A stretch of 64,000 bases of DNA from Alloalcanivorax profundimaris (GTDB lineage Bacteria > Pseudomonadota > Gammaproteobacteria > Pseudomonadales > Alcanivoracaceae), in contig NZ_JABJWH010000020.1 of the NCBI RefSeq assembly GCF_015265435.1, positions 310,001 through 374,000 on the forward strand. The letters are read 5' to 3'. Shown here one piece after another: positions 45,674 through 57,767 of the stretch. A program made the translations under genes and the position numbers. How positions within the stretch are numbered: position 1 is the first letter of the stretch; each line of letters opens with the position of its first letter. The notes below the pieces were generated by a model. It ran no database searches. It saw only the letters and a list, made by a program, of their open reading frames with translations, and had not been told where the DNA came from.

Positions 45674-47563
45674 TCAAACCTCGGCGAGGTTGCCCTTGGT
45701 TTCCAGCCAGTCGCGGCGGTCGGAGGCGCGCTTCTTGCTGAGCAGCATGTCCATCAGCTGGTGGGTGTCGTCGGCGCCGTCCACGCTGAGGCGCACCAGG
45801 CGGCGGGTGTCCCGGGCCATGGTGGTCTCGCGCAGCTGTAGCGGGCTCATTTCACCGAGCCCCTTGAAGCGGGTAACGCTGACCTTGCCGCGTTTTTTCT
45901 CCGCCTTGATGCGATCCAGCACGCCGGCCCGCTCTTCCTGGTCGAGGGCGTAGTAGACCTCCTTGCCCACGTCGATGCGGTACAGCGGCGGCATCGCCAC
46001 ATACACATGGCCGCCGCGCACCAGCGCCGGGAAGTGGCGCAGGAACAGGGCGCACAACAGGGTGGCGATGTGCAGGCCGTCGGAGTCCGCGTCGGCGAGG
46101 ATGCACACCTTGCCGTAGCGCAGGCCGGTGAGGTCGTCGCTGCCCGGCTCGATGCCCAGGGCCACGGCGATGTCGTGGATTTCCTGGCTGCCCAGCACCT
46201 CCGCCGGATCCACTTCCCAGGTGTTCATGATCTTGCCGCGCAGCGGCATGATCGCCTGATAGGTGCGGTCACGGGCCTGCTTGGCGGAGCCGCCGGCGGA
46301 ATCCCCTTCCACCAGGAAGATCTCGGTCTGCGCCGGGTCGTCGCTGGAGCAGTCCGCCAGCTTGCCGGGCAACGCCGGGCCGCTGACCACTTTCTTGCGG
46401 GTGACTTTCTTGGCGGCGCGCAGCCGCTTCTGGGCGTTGTTGATGCACAGCTCGGCCAGGCGCTCCGCCTCGTCGGTATGCTGGTTCAACCACAGGGAGA
46501 AGGCGTCCTTGACCACCCCGGACACGAACGGCGCGGTCTGCCGGGAGCTGAGCCGCTCCTTGGTCTGGCCGGCGAACATGGGGTCCTGCATCTTCACGCT
46601 GAGCACGTAGCAGGCCCGGTCCCAGATGTCCTCCGGGGTCAGCTTGACGCCACGGGGCAGCAGGTTGCGGAACTCGCAGAACTCGCGCATCGCTTCCAGC
46701 AGGCCGGAACGCAGGCCGTTGACGTGGGTGCCCCCCTGGGTGGTGGGGATCAGGTTTACATAGGATTCGGCGACCAGCTCGCCGCCCTCCGGCAACCACA
46801 GCACCGCCCAGTCCACGGCCTCGGTGTCGCCACTCATGGCGCCGTCGAACGGCACCTCGGGCACGCTTTCCCAGCCACGGGTGCTGTCCTGCAGATATTC
46901 CACCAGACCGTCGGCGAACTGCCAGGTTTCCGGCTCCTCGCCGCTCTGTTTGTTTTCCAGGGTCACGCTCAGCCCGGGACACAGCACCGCCTTGGCGCGC
47001 AGCAGGTGGCGCAAACGGGATACCGAAACCTTGGGCGAGTCGAAGTATTTCTCGTCCGGCCAGAAGCGCATCATGGTGCCGGTGTTGCGCTTGCCCACCG
47101 TGTCCACCACTTCCAGGTCGGCGGTCTTCTCGCCGCCGGCGAATTCAATGCGGTGCAGCTGGCCGTCCCGTTTCACGAACACTTCCAGCTTGCGCGACAG
47201 GGCATTGACCACCGACACGCCGACCCCGTGCAGGCCGCCGGAGAACTGGTAGTTCTTGTTGGAGAACTTGCCGCCGGCGTGCAGGGTGGCGAGGATCACT
47301 TCCACGCCGGGCTTCTTTTGCACCGGGTGCGGATCCACGGGCATGCCACGGCCGTCGTCCTCCACCTCGATGCCGCCATCGGCGAGCAGGGTCACGCGGA
47401 TGCTCTTGGCGTGGCCTGCCAGGGCCTCGTCCACGGAGTTGTCGACCACTTCCTGGATCAGATGGTTGGGACGGCTGGTGTCGGTGTACATGCCCGGGCG
47501 TTTGCGCACCGGTTCCAGGCCCGAGAGGACCTCGATGTTCTCGGAGGTGTAGGCGTTGCTCAT
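45674..47563 (-). CDS. parE: DNA topoisomerase IV subunit B
   Basis: ATPase subunit of topoisomerase IV. 629 residues: GHKL ATPase with VVDNSVDEAL, DDGRGMP and GGLHGVGVSVVNALS; transducer with TQGGTHVNG; TOPRIM domain with EGDSAGGSAKQARDR, PLRGKIMN and DADSDGLHI (one Ser where most have Val). Conserved end RFKGLGEMSPLQL. Cotranscribed with parC downstream and yqiA 42 bp upstream. Confidence 0.98.
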   Translation of the reverse strand: MSNAYTSENIEVLSGLEPVRKRPGMYTDTSRPNHLIQEVVDNSVDEALAGHAKSIRVTLLADGGIEVEDDGRGMPVDPHPVQKKPGVEVILATLHAGGKFSNKNYQFSGGLHGVGVSVVNALSRKLEVFVKRDGQLHRIEFAGGEKTADLEVVDTVGKRNTGTMMRFWPDEKYFDSPKVSVSRLRHLLRAKAVLCPGLSVTLENKQSGEEPETWQFADGLVEYLQDSTRGWESVPEVPFDGAMSGDTEAVDWAVLWLPEGGELVAESYVNLIPTTQGGTHVNGLRSGLLEAMREFCEFRNLLPRGVKLTPEDIWDRACYVLSVKMQDPMFAGQTKERLSSRQTAPFVSGVVKDAFSLWLNQHTDEAERLAELCINNAQKRLRAAKKVTRKKVVSGPALPGKLADCSSDDPAQTEIFLVEGDSAGGSAKQARDRTYQAIMPLRGKIMNTWEVDPAEVLGSQEIHDIAVALGIEPGSDDLTGLRYGKVCILADADSDGLHIATLLCALFLRHFPALVRGGHVYVAMPPLYRIDVGKEVYYALDQEERAGVLDRIKAEKKRGKVSVTRFKGLGEMSPLQLRETTMARDTRRLVRLSVDGADDTHQLMDMLLSKKRASDRRDWLETKGNLAEV

Positions 47564-47605
47564 AGATTTCCTAAAAACGCTGGCCGTCCGGCGACGCCGG
47601 ACGCA

Positions 47606-48190
47606 TTACAGCTCTATTCCGCAAAAGCGCAACACTAGCGGAATAAAGGCGTCGAAGTCATCAAAGCCGTGGCTGCCGCCCAGTCCCCGGTAGAGGTGAC
47701 AGTCGGCGTAGTATTCCCAGCCCTCGCGCCAGTCCAGGGACTCATCGCCGGTCTGGGCGAGCAGCAGCAGCTGTTCGGGTTTGCCCGGCTCCGGCACCGC
47801 GTAGTGGCGCAGTTGCTCCACCCAGGCCGGATCCAGCTCATAGGCTTCGCCGGTGTGATAGTTATGATTGATACCTGTGTATTTGTCCAGTAGTCGCCAG
47901 GGGCGCACCGCCGGATTCACCAGCACCGCGCGCAGATCGTGGTGCTCGGCCAGCCAGGTGGCGTAGAAACCGCCCAGGGACGAGCCCAGCAGCGCGCAGG
48001 GGCCGGCGGCAGCCAGGGTAGCTTCCAGCGTCGCCATGGCGCGGCGCGGTTCCGGCGGCAGCGCCGGGGTGTGCAGGCGGTCGCCGGCGCCGGCGCGCTC
48101 GAAGACGTCACGCAGCACGCCGGCCTTGAACGACGCCGGCGAACTGTTGAAGCCATGGATGTAGACGAGGGAGGGGGCGGGCTGGCTCAT
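47606..48190 (-). CDS. yqiA: YqiA/YcfP-family esterase
   Basis: 194 residues with the family start SLVYIHGFNSSPASFKA, nucleophile elbow GSSLGGFYATWLAE, a conserved NPAVRPW and the catalytic His in GGSHGFDDF. Small alpha/beta hydrolase; E. coli YqiA shows esterase activity, and its gene also precedes parE. ATG at 48188-48190. The open frame upstream to 48634 is antisense to the transporter remnant and is not real. Confidence 0.92.
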   Translation of the reverse strand: MSQPAPSLVYIHGFNSSPASFKAGVLRDVFERAGAGDRLHTPALPPEPRRAMATLEATLAAAGPCALLGSSLGGFYATWLAEHHDLRAVLVNPAVRPWRLLDKYTGINHNYHTGEAYELDPAWVEQLRHYAVPEPGKPEQLLLLAQTGDESLDWREGWEYYADCHLYRGLGGSHGFDDFDAFIPLVLRFCGIEL

Positions 48191-48320
48191 GGCGGCTCCA
48201 TCTGGGCGGCGGGTTCGATGACGGGCTCCAAGGGTACCCGGCGCGTCGGCGGCGGCCAATGCCGGCGACGTGTTATAACCATTCGATGACCATCCGAAGG
48301 AACGGGAGGCCGACAACGCC

Positions 48321-48839
48321 ATGATGACCCTGTTGCATCTGATTTCCGCGGTGGCCCTGCTGGTGTGGGGCACCCATATCGTGCGCACCGGCGTGCTGCG
48401 GGTGTACGGCGCGCGCCTGCGCCGCTGGCTGGGCGGGCGCCTGAACCGGCCGCTGGCGTTCGCCGCCGGCACCGGCGTCACCGCCCTGGTGCAGAGCAGC
48501 AACGCCACCGCCCTGCTGGCCAGCGGCTTCGTCGCCGACCGGCTGATGCCCCTGGCCACCGCCACCCGGGAAGTGCTGCGCATGGGCGACATCGTGGAGG
48601 GCATGCTGGCGGCCATTCTGGAGGCGCTGCGCAACGAGCGGGCCGGCTCGGCCCGGGACCTGGGCGACCAGGACGACGAACTGGACGAACTCTACACCGG
48701 CATCAAGCTGTACCTGGAGCTGATCGGCGACATGAAGCGCCTCAACTCCCTGTTCTGCGCGGTGGCGTTCTCCACCGTGGAGGAAGAGGACGGGGACGGG
48801 CCGGGGCTCAGTACCCTTTCACGGAGAAGTCGACCTTGA
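48321..48839 (+). pseudogene. Na/Pi-cotransporter family remnant with two internal deletions
   Basis: 172 open codons against about 550 in the family. Residues 1-78 match the normal N terminus (TLLHLISAVALLVWGTHIV, then GVTALVQSSNATALL with the QSS motif). Near residue 79 (base about 48555) the text jumps to the PhoU-like region start (ATREVLRMGDIVEGML...LGDQDDELDELYTGIKLYL), and near residue 132 (base about 48714) again to the extreme C-terminal block (GDMKRLNSLFCAVAF). Most membrane helices, the second QSS motif and most of the PhoU bundle are gone. Its tail overlaps cpdA by 32 bp. It interrupts the otherwise conserved cpdA-yqiA pair on the opposite strand. Confidence 0.8.
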
Positions 48840-49614
48840 AGTCGATGCCTTCCACCCGGCTCACGGCGGTGTCGATGCGGCCGTCCGGGTACAGGTCCAG
48901 CCAACGATAGCCCGGGTTGGCGTCGTCCACGGCGAAGTCCTCGCTGCCGGGCTTGAACTGCACGCAGGTGCTGGGCACCGCCAGCAGACGCACGCCGTTG
49001 CGCTCGGCGTCGTACTCCTGGTGCACATGGCCCCAGAGAATGCCACGCACCCGGGGATGGGCGTCGATCACCTGGAAGAAGCGTTCCGCGCTGCCCACCA
49101 GCTGGGTATCCAGCCAGCGGCTGTTCATGGGCACCGGGTGGTGGTGCAGGCACACCAGAAGGTGCTCGCCGCAGGCCTCGTCCAGGGCCCGGTCCAGGAA
49201 CGCCAGGTCCTCCTCGAACAGGTCGCCGGGCACCTCGCCGGGAATGGTGGAATCCAGCAGCACCAGGGTCCAGGGGCCGAGTTCCGCCACGCACGGGCTG
49301 ATGCGCTGCTCGTGGGTCTTGAGCGCGTGCATCATGGGCGCCGGCTTGTCGTGGTTGCCCTCCAGCCAGTAGATGGGCGCGGGCAGGTCCGCCAGGGTTC
49401 GCTCCAGGCGCTGGTAGGATTCGAAGGAGCCGTCCTGGGACAGATCGCCGGTGGCCACCACCAGGTCCGGCGCGGCCTGTTCCTCGCGCACCCGTTCCAG
49501 CACCTTTTCCAGGCTGAACTGGGTGTTCAGGCCGAGCAGGCGGCCTTCCGGATCGGCGAAGAGGTGAAAATCGGACAGCTGCACCACGCGCAGCGGTTGC
49601 ACCGGTTGCGTCAA
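48808..49614 (-). CDS. cpdA: 3',5'-cyclic-AMP phosphodiesterase CpdA
   Basis: Hydrolyses cAMP and so limits CRP/Vfr signalling. 268 residues, class III metallophosphoesterase: LSDFHLF, ATGDLSQDG, LEGNHDK, CLHHHP and GILWGHVHQ supply the two-metal site. The start codon is TTG (49612-49614), in MTQPVQPLRVV, with GGGAG upstream. Member of the nudF-yqiB-cpdA-yqiA-parE order known from E. coli and Pseudomonas. The gap to yqiB (49615-49813) shows only a small GGTTCC/GGAACC hairpin. Confidence 0.95.
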   Translation of the reverse strand: MTQPVQPLRVVQLSDFHLFADPEGRLLGLNTQFSLEKVLERVREEQAAPDLVVATGDLSQDGSFESYQRLERTLADLPAPIYWLEGNHDKPAPMMHALKTHEQRISPCVAELGPWTLVLLDSTIPGEVPGDLFEEDLAFLDRALDEACGEHLLVCLHHHPVPMNSRWLDTQLVGSAERFFQVIDAHPRVRGILWGHVHQEYDAERNGVRLLAVPSTCVQFKPGSEDFAVDDANPGYRWLDLYPDGRIDTAVSRVEGIDFKVDFSVKGY

Positions 49615-49813
49615 AGCCCCGCTCCCGTCGTTGTCATGATCCCCCGCGTTCTCGTTTTGTCAGGTCGTCCGTCGAGCCGGGGGTCCCCAGGCGGCGTGCC
49701 GGCGCCCTCCCCTTGAGGCCGGCGGACATACGGTTATATCTAAGATAATGGCGGTTTGCCAGGAGCCGGTTCCCGTTTCAGGAACCACTGCGCACTCCGA
49801 TCCGCGAACGCCC

Positions 49814-50265
49814 TCAATCCCCGGTGCCGGAACGGCGCCAGGGCTCGGCGGTGTCGTGCCCGTGATCGCGCACATGGCTGAGCCACTCCCCCAGGAAGCG
49901 GTTCCACTGCGCTTTCTCGTCGCGCTGGTGCATGTGCGAGTTGGGGTACGGGTAACGGGCCTGCACCCGCCGGAACGGGCTCGCCTCGGTGACCTCCGCC
50001 AGGCGGGCATCGTGGTAGAGCCGCACGGTAAGGCGCGGCGCCGGCATGGCGTCGTGCACCGCCTGGTCCTGCAGTCGCAGGGTGGTGGTATAGGGGGACC
50101 GCTCCAGCACCCGGATCGACACCGTGCGGCCGCGTTCACGGCCCAGGGTCAGGTCCAGGCTGTCGCGCTCGCCCAGGGCCCGCAGCAGCGGCTGCAGCCG
50201 CGCGTAGTTGGACTCGCACTGCGCCATCAGGGCGCGGAAGTCCAGGCGGTAGCGGCGCGAACCAC

Positions 50266-50269
<4 letters not shown>
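49814..50269 (-). CDS. yqiB: DUF1249 family protein YqiB
   Basis: 151 residues; conserved ANYxRL-type start (LMAQCESNYARLQPLL) and the ASPFRRVQARYPYPN plus MHQRDEKAQWNRFLGEWL motifs of DUF1249. Function unknown. Start GTG at 50267-50269 overlaps the nudF stop (GTGA), so the two are coupled; the longer frame to 50314 lies inside nudF. Confidence 0.9.
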
Positions 50270-52890
<2,621 letters not shown>

Positions 52891-52993
52891 CCGCACCCGT
52901 GTGACCGGAACCGGTAGGCAACAGGAGTGTCAATCCCTTTTACTTGCCATTACCATACTGGCCAGTTCACCTTTAAAAAAACCGTTACCAACC

Positions 52994-54433
52994 ATGGACA
53001 ATGCAATGAAGCGGAGCCCGATAACGCCCCTGAGTCTGCTGCTGGCCACCCTGGCCGCGGGCGGCGCCCAGGCCGCGGACCTCACCAATGTCGCCAACGC
53101 CGCCTGGGATTACGACGGTACCTGGCGCGCCGACCGCCAGACCTGGGAAGCGGAGCAGGAAACCCTGGTACAGGGCCGCGCCGCCCTGCTGCCGACCATC
53201 GATGCCAGCCACCGCCATTCGGAAATCAACCAAACCTACGAATCGACGGGTGACCTGGAGATAGACGGTAGATCCCGTTCCACCTCGGTGACGCTAACGC
53301 AACCGCTGTTCCGCCTGGATGCCTTCTACGGCTACAAGGAAGCCAAGTCGCTGACCTCCGTAGCCCAGGCCGAGTTCTACCAGTCCCGCCAGGATTTCGT
53401 GCTGCGCGTGGCGCAGGGCTACTTCGGCGTGCTGCGCGCCTGGGACACCCTGGTGTCCGCCCAGGCCGAGGAGAAGGCGATCAGCCGGCAGCTGGAACAA
53501 TCCCAGGAACGTTTCGATGTGGGCCTGGTGGCCAGCACCGATGTGGAAGAAGCGCGCGCCGCCTACGACCTGGCCCGGGTGAACCTGATCGTCGCCGAGC
53601 AGGAATTCGATATCGCCCGCGACCAGTTAGAAACACTCACTGGTCGTAAATGGGAGACGCTGGCGGAGTTGCGCGACGATCTGCCGATGGAGGGGCCGCA
53701 ACCGTCAAAAATGAACGCCTGGATCGATAAGGCCGCGTACCAGAATCCGCAGATTCTCGCCGCCCGCTACAGCGCCAAAGCAGCGGGTTTTACGGCCGAC
53801 CGACAACTGGGGGCCATGCTTCCAAAGGTTCAGTTGTTCGCTGAGTATCAACACAACCACAATACCGATCCAAGCGTCTCGGGGGGCGACCCCGGCAATC
53901 AACTCACGCAATTCTACTCGACGCAACCGGACACTAATTCAAAGACTATCGGCATTGAAGTAACCGTGCCGCTGTTCCGCGGTGGCGGCCTCAACAGCCA
54001 GCGCAAGCAGGCGGCCCTGCTCGCCGACGCCGCCGGCCAGCGGTACCAGCAGACGATCCGCGACATCAGCCAGCAGGCGCGCACCTTCTACCGCACCGTG
54101 GAAGCGGACGCCCTGCGCGTGGAAGCGCGCCGCCAGGCGATCCGCTCCACCCGCTCCGCCCTGGAAGCGACCCAGTCCGGCTACGAGGTGGGCACCCGCA
54201 ACGTGGTCGACGTGCTCAACGCCCAGCAGGCGCTGTACGCCGCCCAGCGGGACTACGCCAACGCCCGCTACGACTACATCCTGGACACCCTGACGCTGAA
54301 GTCCGCCGCCGGCGAACTGGACGTGGAGGATCTGGTGGCGGTGAACGACTGGCTGTCCGGCCAGGAAACCCTGGACCTCTACAACCCGGACCTGGAAGGC
54401 CAGAGCGAAGCGCAGATGTTCAGCCCGCGCTGA
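52994..54433 (+). CDS. tolC: TolC-family outer-membrane channel
   Basis: Trimeric outer-membrane exit duct for type I secretion and RND efflux. 479 residues: signal peptide cut after GAQA, two outer-membrane-efflux repeats (about 25-235 and 245-450) with long coiled coils, motifs TLTQPLFRLDAFY and ISVTVPLFRGGGL-like. ATG at 52994, or the ATG four codons later. The segment at about 53810-53960, coding the second surface loop (YQHNHNTDPSVSGGDPGNQ), is clearly AT-richer than the gene. Its last 55 bp overlap waaA on the other strand. In Pseudomonas a TolC homologue also lies near thiC. Confidence 0.93.
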   Translation: MDNAMKRSPITPLSLLLATLAAGGAQAADLTNVANAAWDYDGTWRADRQTWEAEQETLVQGRAALLPTIDASHRHSEINQTYESTGDLEIDGRSRSTSVTLTQPLFRLDAFYGYKEAKSLTSVAQAEFYQSRQDFVLRVAQGYFGVLRAWDTLVSAQAEEKAISRQLEQSQERFDVGLVASTDVEEARAAYDLARVNLIVAEQEFDIARDQLETLTGRKWETLAELRDDLPMEGPQPSKMNAWIDKAAYQNPQILAARYSAKAAGFTADRQLGAMLPKVQLFAEYQHNHNTDPSVSGGDPGNQLTQFYSTQPDTNSKTIGIEVTVPLFRGGGLNSQRKQAALLADAAGQRYQQTIRDISQQARTFYRTVEADALRVEARRQAIRSTRSALEATQSGYEVGTRNVVDVLNAQQALYAAQRDYANARYDYILDTLTLKSAAGELDVEDLVAVNDWLSGQETLDLYNPDLEGQSEAQMFSPR

Positions 54434-55656
54434 AGCGCGCCCCGATTGGCGGCCACCACCCCGGCGGCCGCTTCCCCCCGACGCCGGCGCTCGCCGGCGT
54501 CGTCGTAGAGGGCGGCCAGCGCCGCCGCCAGTTCCTCTTCCCCGGACACCACCGTAAGCGCCCCCGCCTCGTCCAGCAGGGCGGCGATGGCGGTGAAGTT
54601 GTGCAGCGCCGGCCCGGTCAGCACCGGCGTACCCCAGGCGGCGGGTTCGAGCAGATTGTGGCCGCCCACCGGCACCAGGGAGCCGCCCACGAAGGCCAGA
54701 TCGGCGGCGCCGAACAGCATCAGCAGCTCGCCCATGGTGTCCGCCAGGTAGACCGCCACGCCGTCGTCCACCGCCTCCTCCCGGCTGCGCCGGGCGAGGC
54801 CCAGGCCGGCGCGGCGGACCTGGCCGGCCACGTCGTCGAAGCGCTCCGGATGACGGGGCACCAAAATCAGCAGGGCATCCGGCCGCGCGGCCCGCAGCCG
54901 GCGGTGGGCGGCCAGCACGATCTCATCCTCTCCCGGGTGGGTGCTGGCGGCGATCCACACCGGCCGCTCGCCCCAGGGCGCGCGCAGGGCGGCGGCCCGG
55001 TCGCGCACCGCGTGGTCCAGGGTCAGGTCGAATTTGACGCTGCCGTTGACCACCAGTTGCGACCGGCTCGCCCCCAGGGCCTGGAAGCGGTCCGCCTCCG
55101 CCTCGGTCTGCACCGCCAGGGTGTCGAAGCGCGCCAGCATGGGCCGCACCAGGCGCGGCAGTTTGGCGTAGCCCCGGTAGCTTTTCTCCGAGAGCCGGCC
55201 GTTCATCAACAGCAGCTTCGCCCCCCGGGCCTTGGCGGCGGCGCACAGGTTGGGCCACAGCTCGGTTTCCAGGATCACCACCAGGCGCGGGTCGAAGGCG
55301 TTCAGGAAGCGCCGGTAGGCTCCGGGAAGCTCCCACGGGCAGTACACGTGGGTGACGCGGTCGCCGAACAGGGCGCGCACCCGCTCGGAGCCGGTGGGCG
55401 TGGTGGTGGTCACCACCAGGGGGGTATCCGGGTGAGCCGCCAGCAGGCCCTCGATGAGCGGCGCCGCCGCCAGGGTCTCGCCCACCGACACGGCGTGCAC
55501 CCAGACGCTGCCGCTCAGGGTGCCGCGCCGGTAGCCCAGCGCCAGGCGCTCGCGCCAGCGTTGCCGGTAGGCGGGCGCGCGCCGGCCGCGCCACCAAAGA
55601 CGCAGGAACAGCAGAGGCAGGGACAGGTACCAGAGCAGGGTGTACAGAGCGCGCAT
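54379..55656 (-). CDS. waaA: 3-deoxy-D-manno-octulosonic acid transferase
   Basis: Adds Kdo residues to lipid IVA at the inner membrane. 425 residues: N-terminal membrane anchor (about 3-20), catalytic Glu in HAVSVGETLAA, ETELWPN, STHPGEDEIV and the sugar-nucleotide site VGGSLVPVGGHNLLEP. Normal length. The 3' end overlaps tolC tail-to-tail by 55 bp; its 5' end diverges from the oxidoreductase gene. Confidence 0.96.
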   Translation of the reverse strand: MRALYTLLWYLSLPLLFLRLWWRGRRAPAYRQRWRERLALGYRRGTLSGSVWVHAVSVGETLAAAPLIEGLLAAHPDTPLVVTTTTPTGSERVRALFGDRVTHVYCPWELPGAYRRFLNAFDPRLVVILETELWPNLCAAAKARGAKLLLMNGRLSEKSYRGYAKLPRLVRPMLARFDTLAVQTEAEADRFQALGASRSQLVVNGSVKFDLTLDHAVRDRAAALRAPWGERPVWIAASTHPGEDEIVLAAHRRLRAARPDALLILVPRHPERFDDVAGQVRRAGLGLARRSREEAVDDGVAVYLADTMGELLMLFGAADLAFVGGSLVPVGGHNLLEPAAWGTPVLTGPALHNFTAIAALLDEAGALTVVSGEEELAAALAALYDDAGERRRRGEAAAGVVAANRGALQRGLNICASLWPSRSGL

Positions 55657-55732
55657 GTGCGATCCATCGAGAGCGGCGAAGAGAGCGGACCGGCTATGCT
55701 AGCATAGCCGCGCATTGAACCGAGGTAGAGCC

Positions 55733-56953
55733 ATGACCGACAGCGCCCGGACGCCCACCCTGACACCGGACATTCTGATTTTCGGCGGCGGCATCGCCGG
55801 CCTGTGGTTGATCAACCGCCTGCGCGAACGCGGCTACCAGTGCCTGCTGCTGGAAACCGGCACCCTGGGCGGCGCCCAGACCCTGGCCAGCCAGGGCATC
55901 ATCCACGGCGGCCTGAAATACGCCCTGGGCGGCGGCCTGTCCAGCGAGTCCGAGGCGATCGCCGGCATGCCGGACCGCTGGCGCGCCGCCATCGACGGCC
56001 GCGACAAGGTGGATCTGAGCGGCCTGCGGGTGCTCGCCGACACCCAGAACCTGTGGTCCACCGGCTCCGTGGCCAGCCGCATGACCAGCTTCTTCGCCAG
56101 CAAGATGCTGCGCGGGCGCATCGAGAAGCTGAAGCGCGACCAGTTCCCCTCGGCCCTGGCCAACCCGCGCTTCAAGGGCCAGGTCTACCGGCTCGACGAC
56201 CTGGTGGTGGACACGGAAAGCCTGCTGCGGGTGCTGGTGGCGCCGGTGCGCGACCGGCTGCTGCGCTTCGACCCGGGCCGCGATCATCTGGAATGGGGCG
56301 ACGACGGCCTGCGCGCGGCGCGCATCAACGGCGTGCGCATCGAGCCGCGCCTCACCGTGCTGGCCGCCGGCGAAGGCAACGCCGCCCTGCTTGCCGACGC
56401 CCAGAAAAGCCGCCTGTTCCCCCGCGAGGCGGCGCAAAGCCGGCCCCTGAAAATGGTACTGGTGAAGCACCGGCTGGGCCACCGCCTCTACGCCCACTGC
56501 GTGGGCGCCAGCAATAAGCCGCGCCTCACCGTCACCACCCATGAGCTGCCCGACGGCGACCTGGTCTGGTACCTGGGCGGCGAACTGGCGGAAAAAGGCG
56601 TGGAGCGCAGCGACGAACAGCAGATCGCCGCCGCCCGCGCCGAGCTGGATGCCCTGTTCCCGTGGCTGGATTTCGGCGACGCCCGCTTCGCCATTCTCGA
56701 CGTGGCCCGCGCCGAGCCGCGCCAGCACGGCCTGGCCAAGCCGGACAACGCCTACGCCCGCCGCGACCGGGACCTGATCATCACCTGGCCCACCAAGCTG
56801 ACCCTGGCCCCGGACCTGGGCGACCGGGTCGACGCCCTGGTGGACGAACACGGGCTGACGCCCGGCGCGCCCCTGGGCGAGGTGCCCGAGGCCCTGCCCC
56901 GGGCCCCGGTGGGCCAGCCCCAGTGGTACCGCGGCTTCGGAGAACAGGGATGA
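55733..56953 (+). CDS. FAD-dependent oxidoreductase (DAO family)
   Basis: 406 residues. Rossmann site ILIFGGGIAGLWLINRL at the start, then GGAQTLASQGIIHGGLKY, a region typical of DAO/glycerol-3-phosphate-dehydrogenase-like proteins, and a C-terminal part with ITWPTKLTLAP. ATG at 55733 with GAGGTAGAG upstream; a TTG at 55715 is less likely. The stop overlaps the start of the aldo/keto reductase (ATGA), so the two form a coupled pair. Substrate not evident. Confidence 0.85.
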   Translation: MTDSARTPTLTPDILIFGGGIAGLWLINRLRERGYQCLLLETGTLGGAQTLASQGIIHGGLKYALGGGLSSESEAIAGMPDRWRAAIDGRDKVDLSGLRVLADTQNLWSTGSVASRMTSFFASKMLRGRIEKLKRDQFPSALANPRFKGQVYRLDDLVVDTESLLRVLVAPVRDRLLRFDPGRDHLEWGDDGLRAARINGVRIEPRLTVLAAGEGNAALLADAQKSRLFPREAAQSRPLKMVLVKHRLGHRLYAHCVGASNKPRLTVTTHELPDGDLVWYLGGELAEKGVERSDEQQIAAARAELDALFPWLDFGDARFAILDVARAEPRQHGLAKPDNAYARRDRDLIITWPTKLTLAPDLGDRVDALVDEHGLTPGAPLGEVPEALPRAPVGQPQWYRGFGEQG

Positions 56954-57735
56954 GCTTCCTGCGCGCGCTCGGCGACACCGGCCTGACAGTGAGCGCCCTG
57001 GGCCTGGGCACGGTGAAGATCGGCCGCGACCAGGGCGTCAAATACCCCACCGCCTTCACCATCCCCGACGACGACGCGGTGCGCCATCTGCTGGCCCGGG
57101 CCCGGGACCTGGGCATCAATCTGATCGATACCGCCCCGGCCTATGGCCGCAGCGAGCAACGGCTCGGCGAACTGCTCACCGACCGGCGCCACTGGGTGAT
57201 CGTCTCCAAGGTCGGCGAGGAGTTCGATAATGGCGACAGCCACTTCGATTTCAGCCCGGAACACACCCGCGCCTCCGTGGAACGGAGCCTGCGCCGCCTG
57301 GGCACCGATTACCTGGACTGCGTGCTGGTGCATTCCGACGGCAACGATCTGGACGTGCTGCGCCAGGGCACCCTGGAGGTGCTCGACGATCTGAAACGGG
57401 AAGGCAAAATCCGCGCCACCGGGGTGTCCACCAAGACCGTGGAAGGTGGCCTGGAAACCCTGCGCCGCGCGGACATCGCCATGGTCACCTACAACCTGGC
57501 GGAGCGCGGCGAAAAGCCGGTGATCGACTACGCCGCCGAGCACGGCAAGGGCATCCTGATCAAGAAAGCCTTCGCCAGCGGCCACCTGGCCGCCGACCAC
57601 CCGGATCCGGTGCAGGCCAGCCTGGACCTGGTGCTGGGCACGCCGGGCGTGGGCGCGGTGATCGCCGGCACGGTGAATCCGGCGCACCTGGAGGAGAACG
57701 TCGCCAAGGCCCGCCGCGCCTGCGGGGAGACATAG
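56950..57735 (+). CDS. Aldo/keto reductase
   Basis: 261 residues with the AKR tetrad: Asp and Tyr in LIDTAPAYGRSE, Lys in VSKVGEEF and His in CVLVHSDG, and a TIM-barrel end GTVNPAHLEENVA. Overlaps the FAD oxidoreductase by 4 bases, suggesting the two act on the same compound in sequence. Repeat copy B begins 32 bp after its stop. Confidence 0.9.
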   Translation: MSFLRALGDTGLTVSALGLGTVKIGRDQGVKYPTAFTIPDDDAVRHLLARARDLGINLIDTAPAYGRSEQRLGELLTDRRHWVIVSKVGEEFDNGDSHFDFSPEHTRASVERSLRRLGTDYLDCVLVHSDGNDLDVLRQGTLEVLDDLKREGKIRATGVSTKTVEGGLETLRRADIAMVTYNLAERGEKPVIDYAAEHGKGILIKKAFASGHLAADHPDPVQASLDLVLGTPGVGAVIAGTVNPAHLEENVAKARRACGET

Positions 57736-57767
57736 CCGCGCTTTGGTGCGGGCATGCCCCCCCCGAA

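Noticed and set aside
47606-48634. Long N-terminal extension of the YqiA-like esterase
   Set aside because: The additional part is antisense to the transporter remnant and has no similarity; the internal ATG at 48190 gives the family start.
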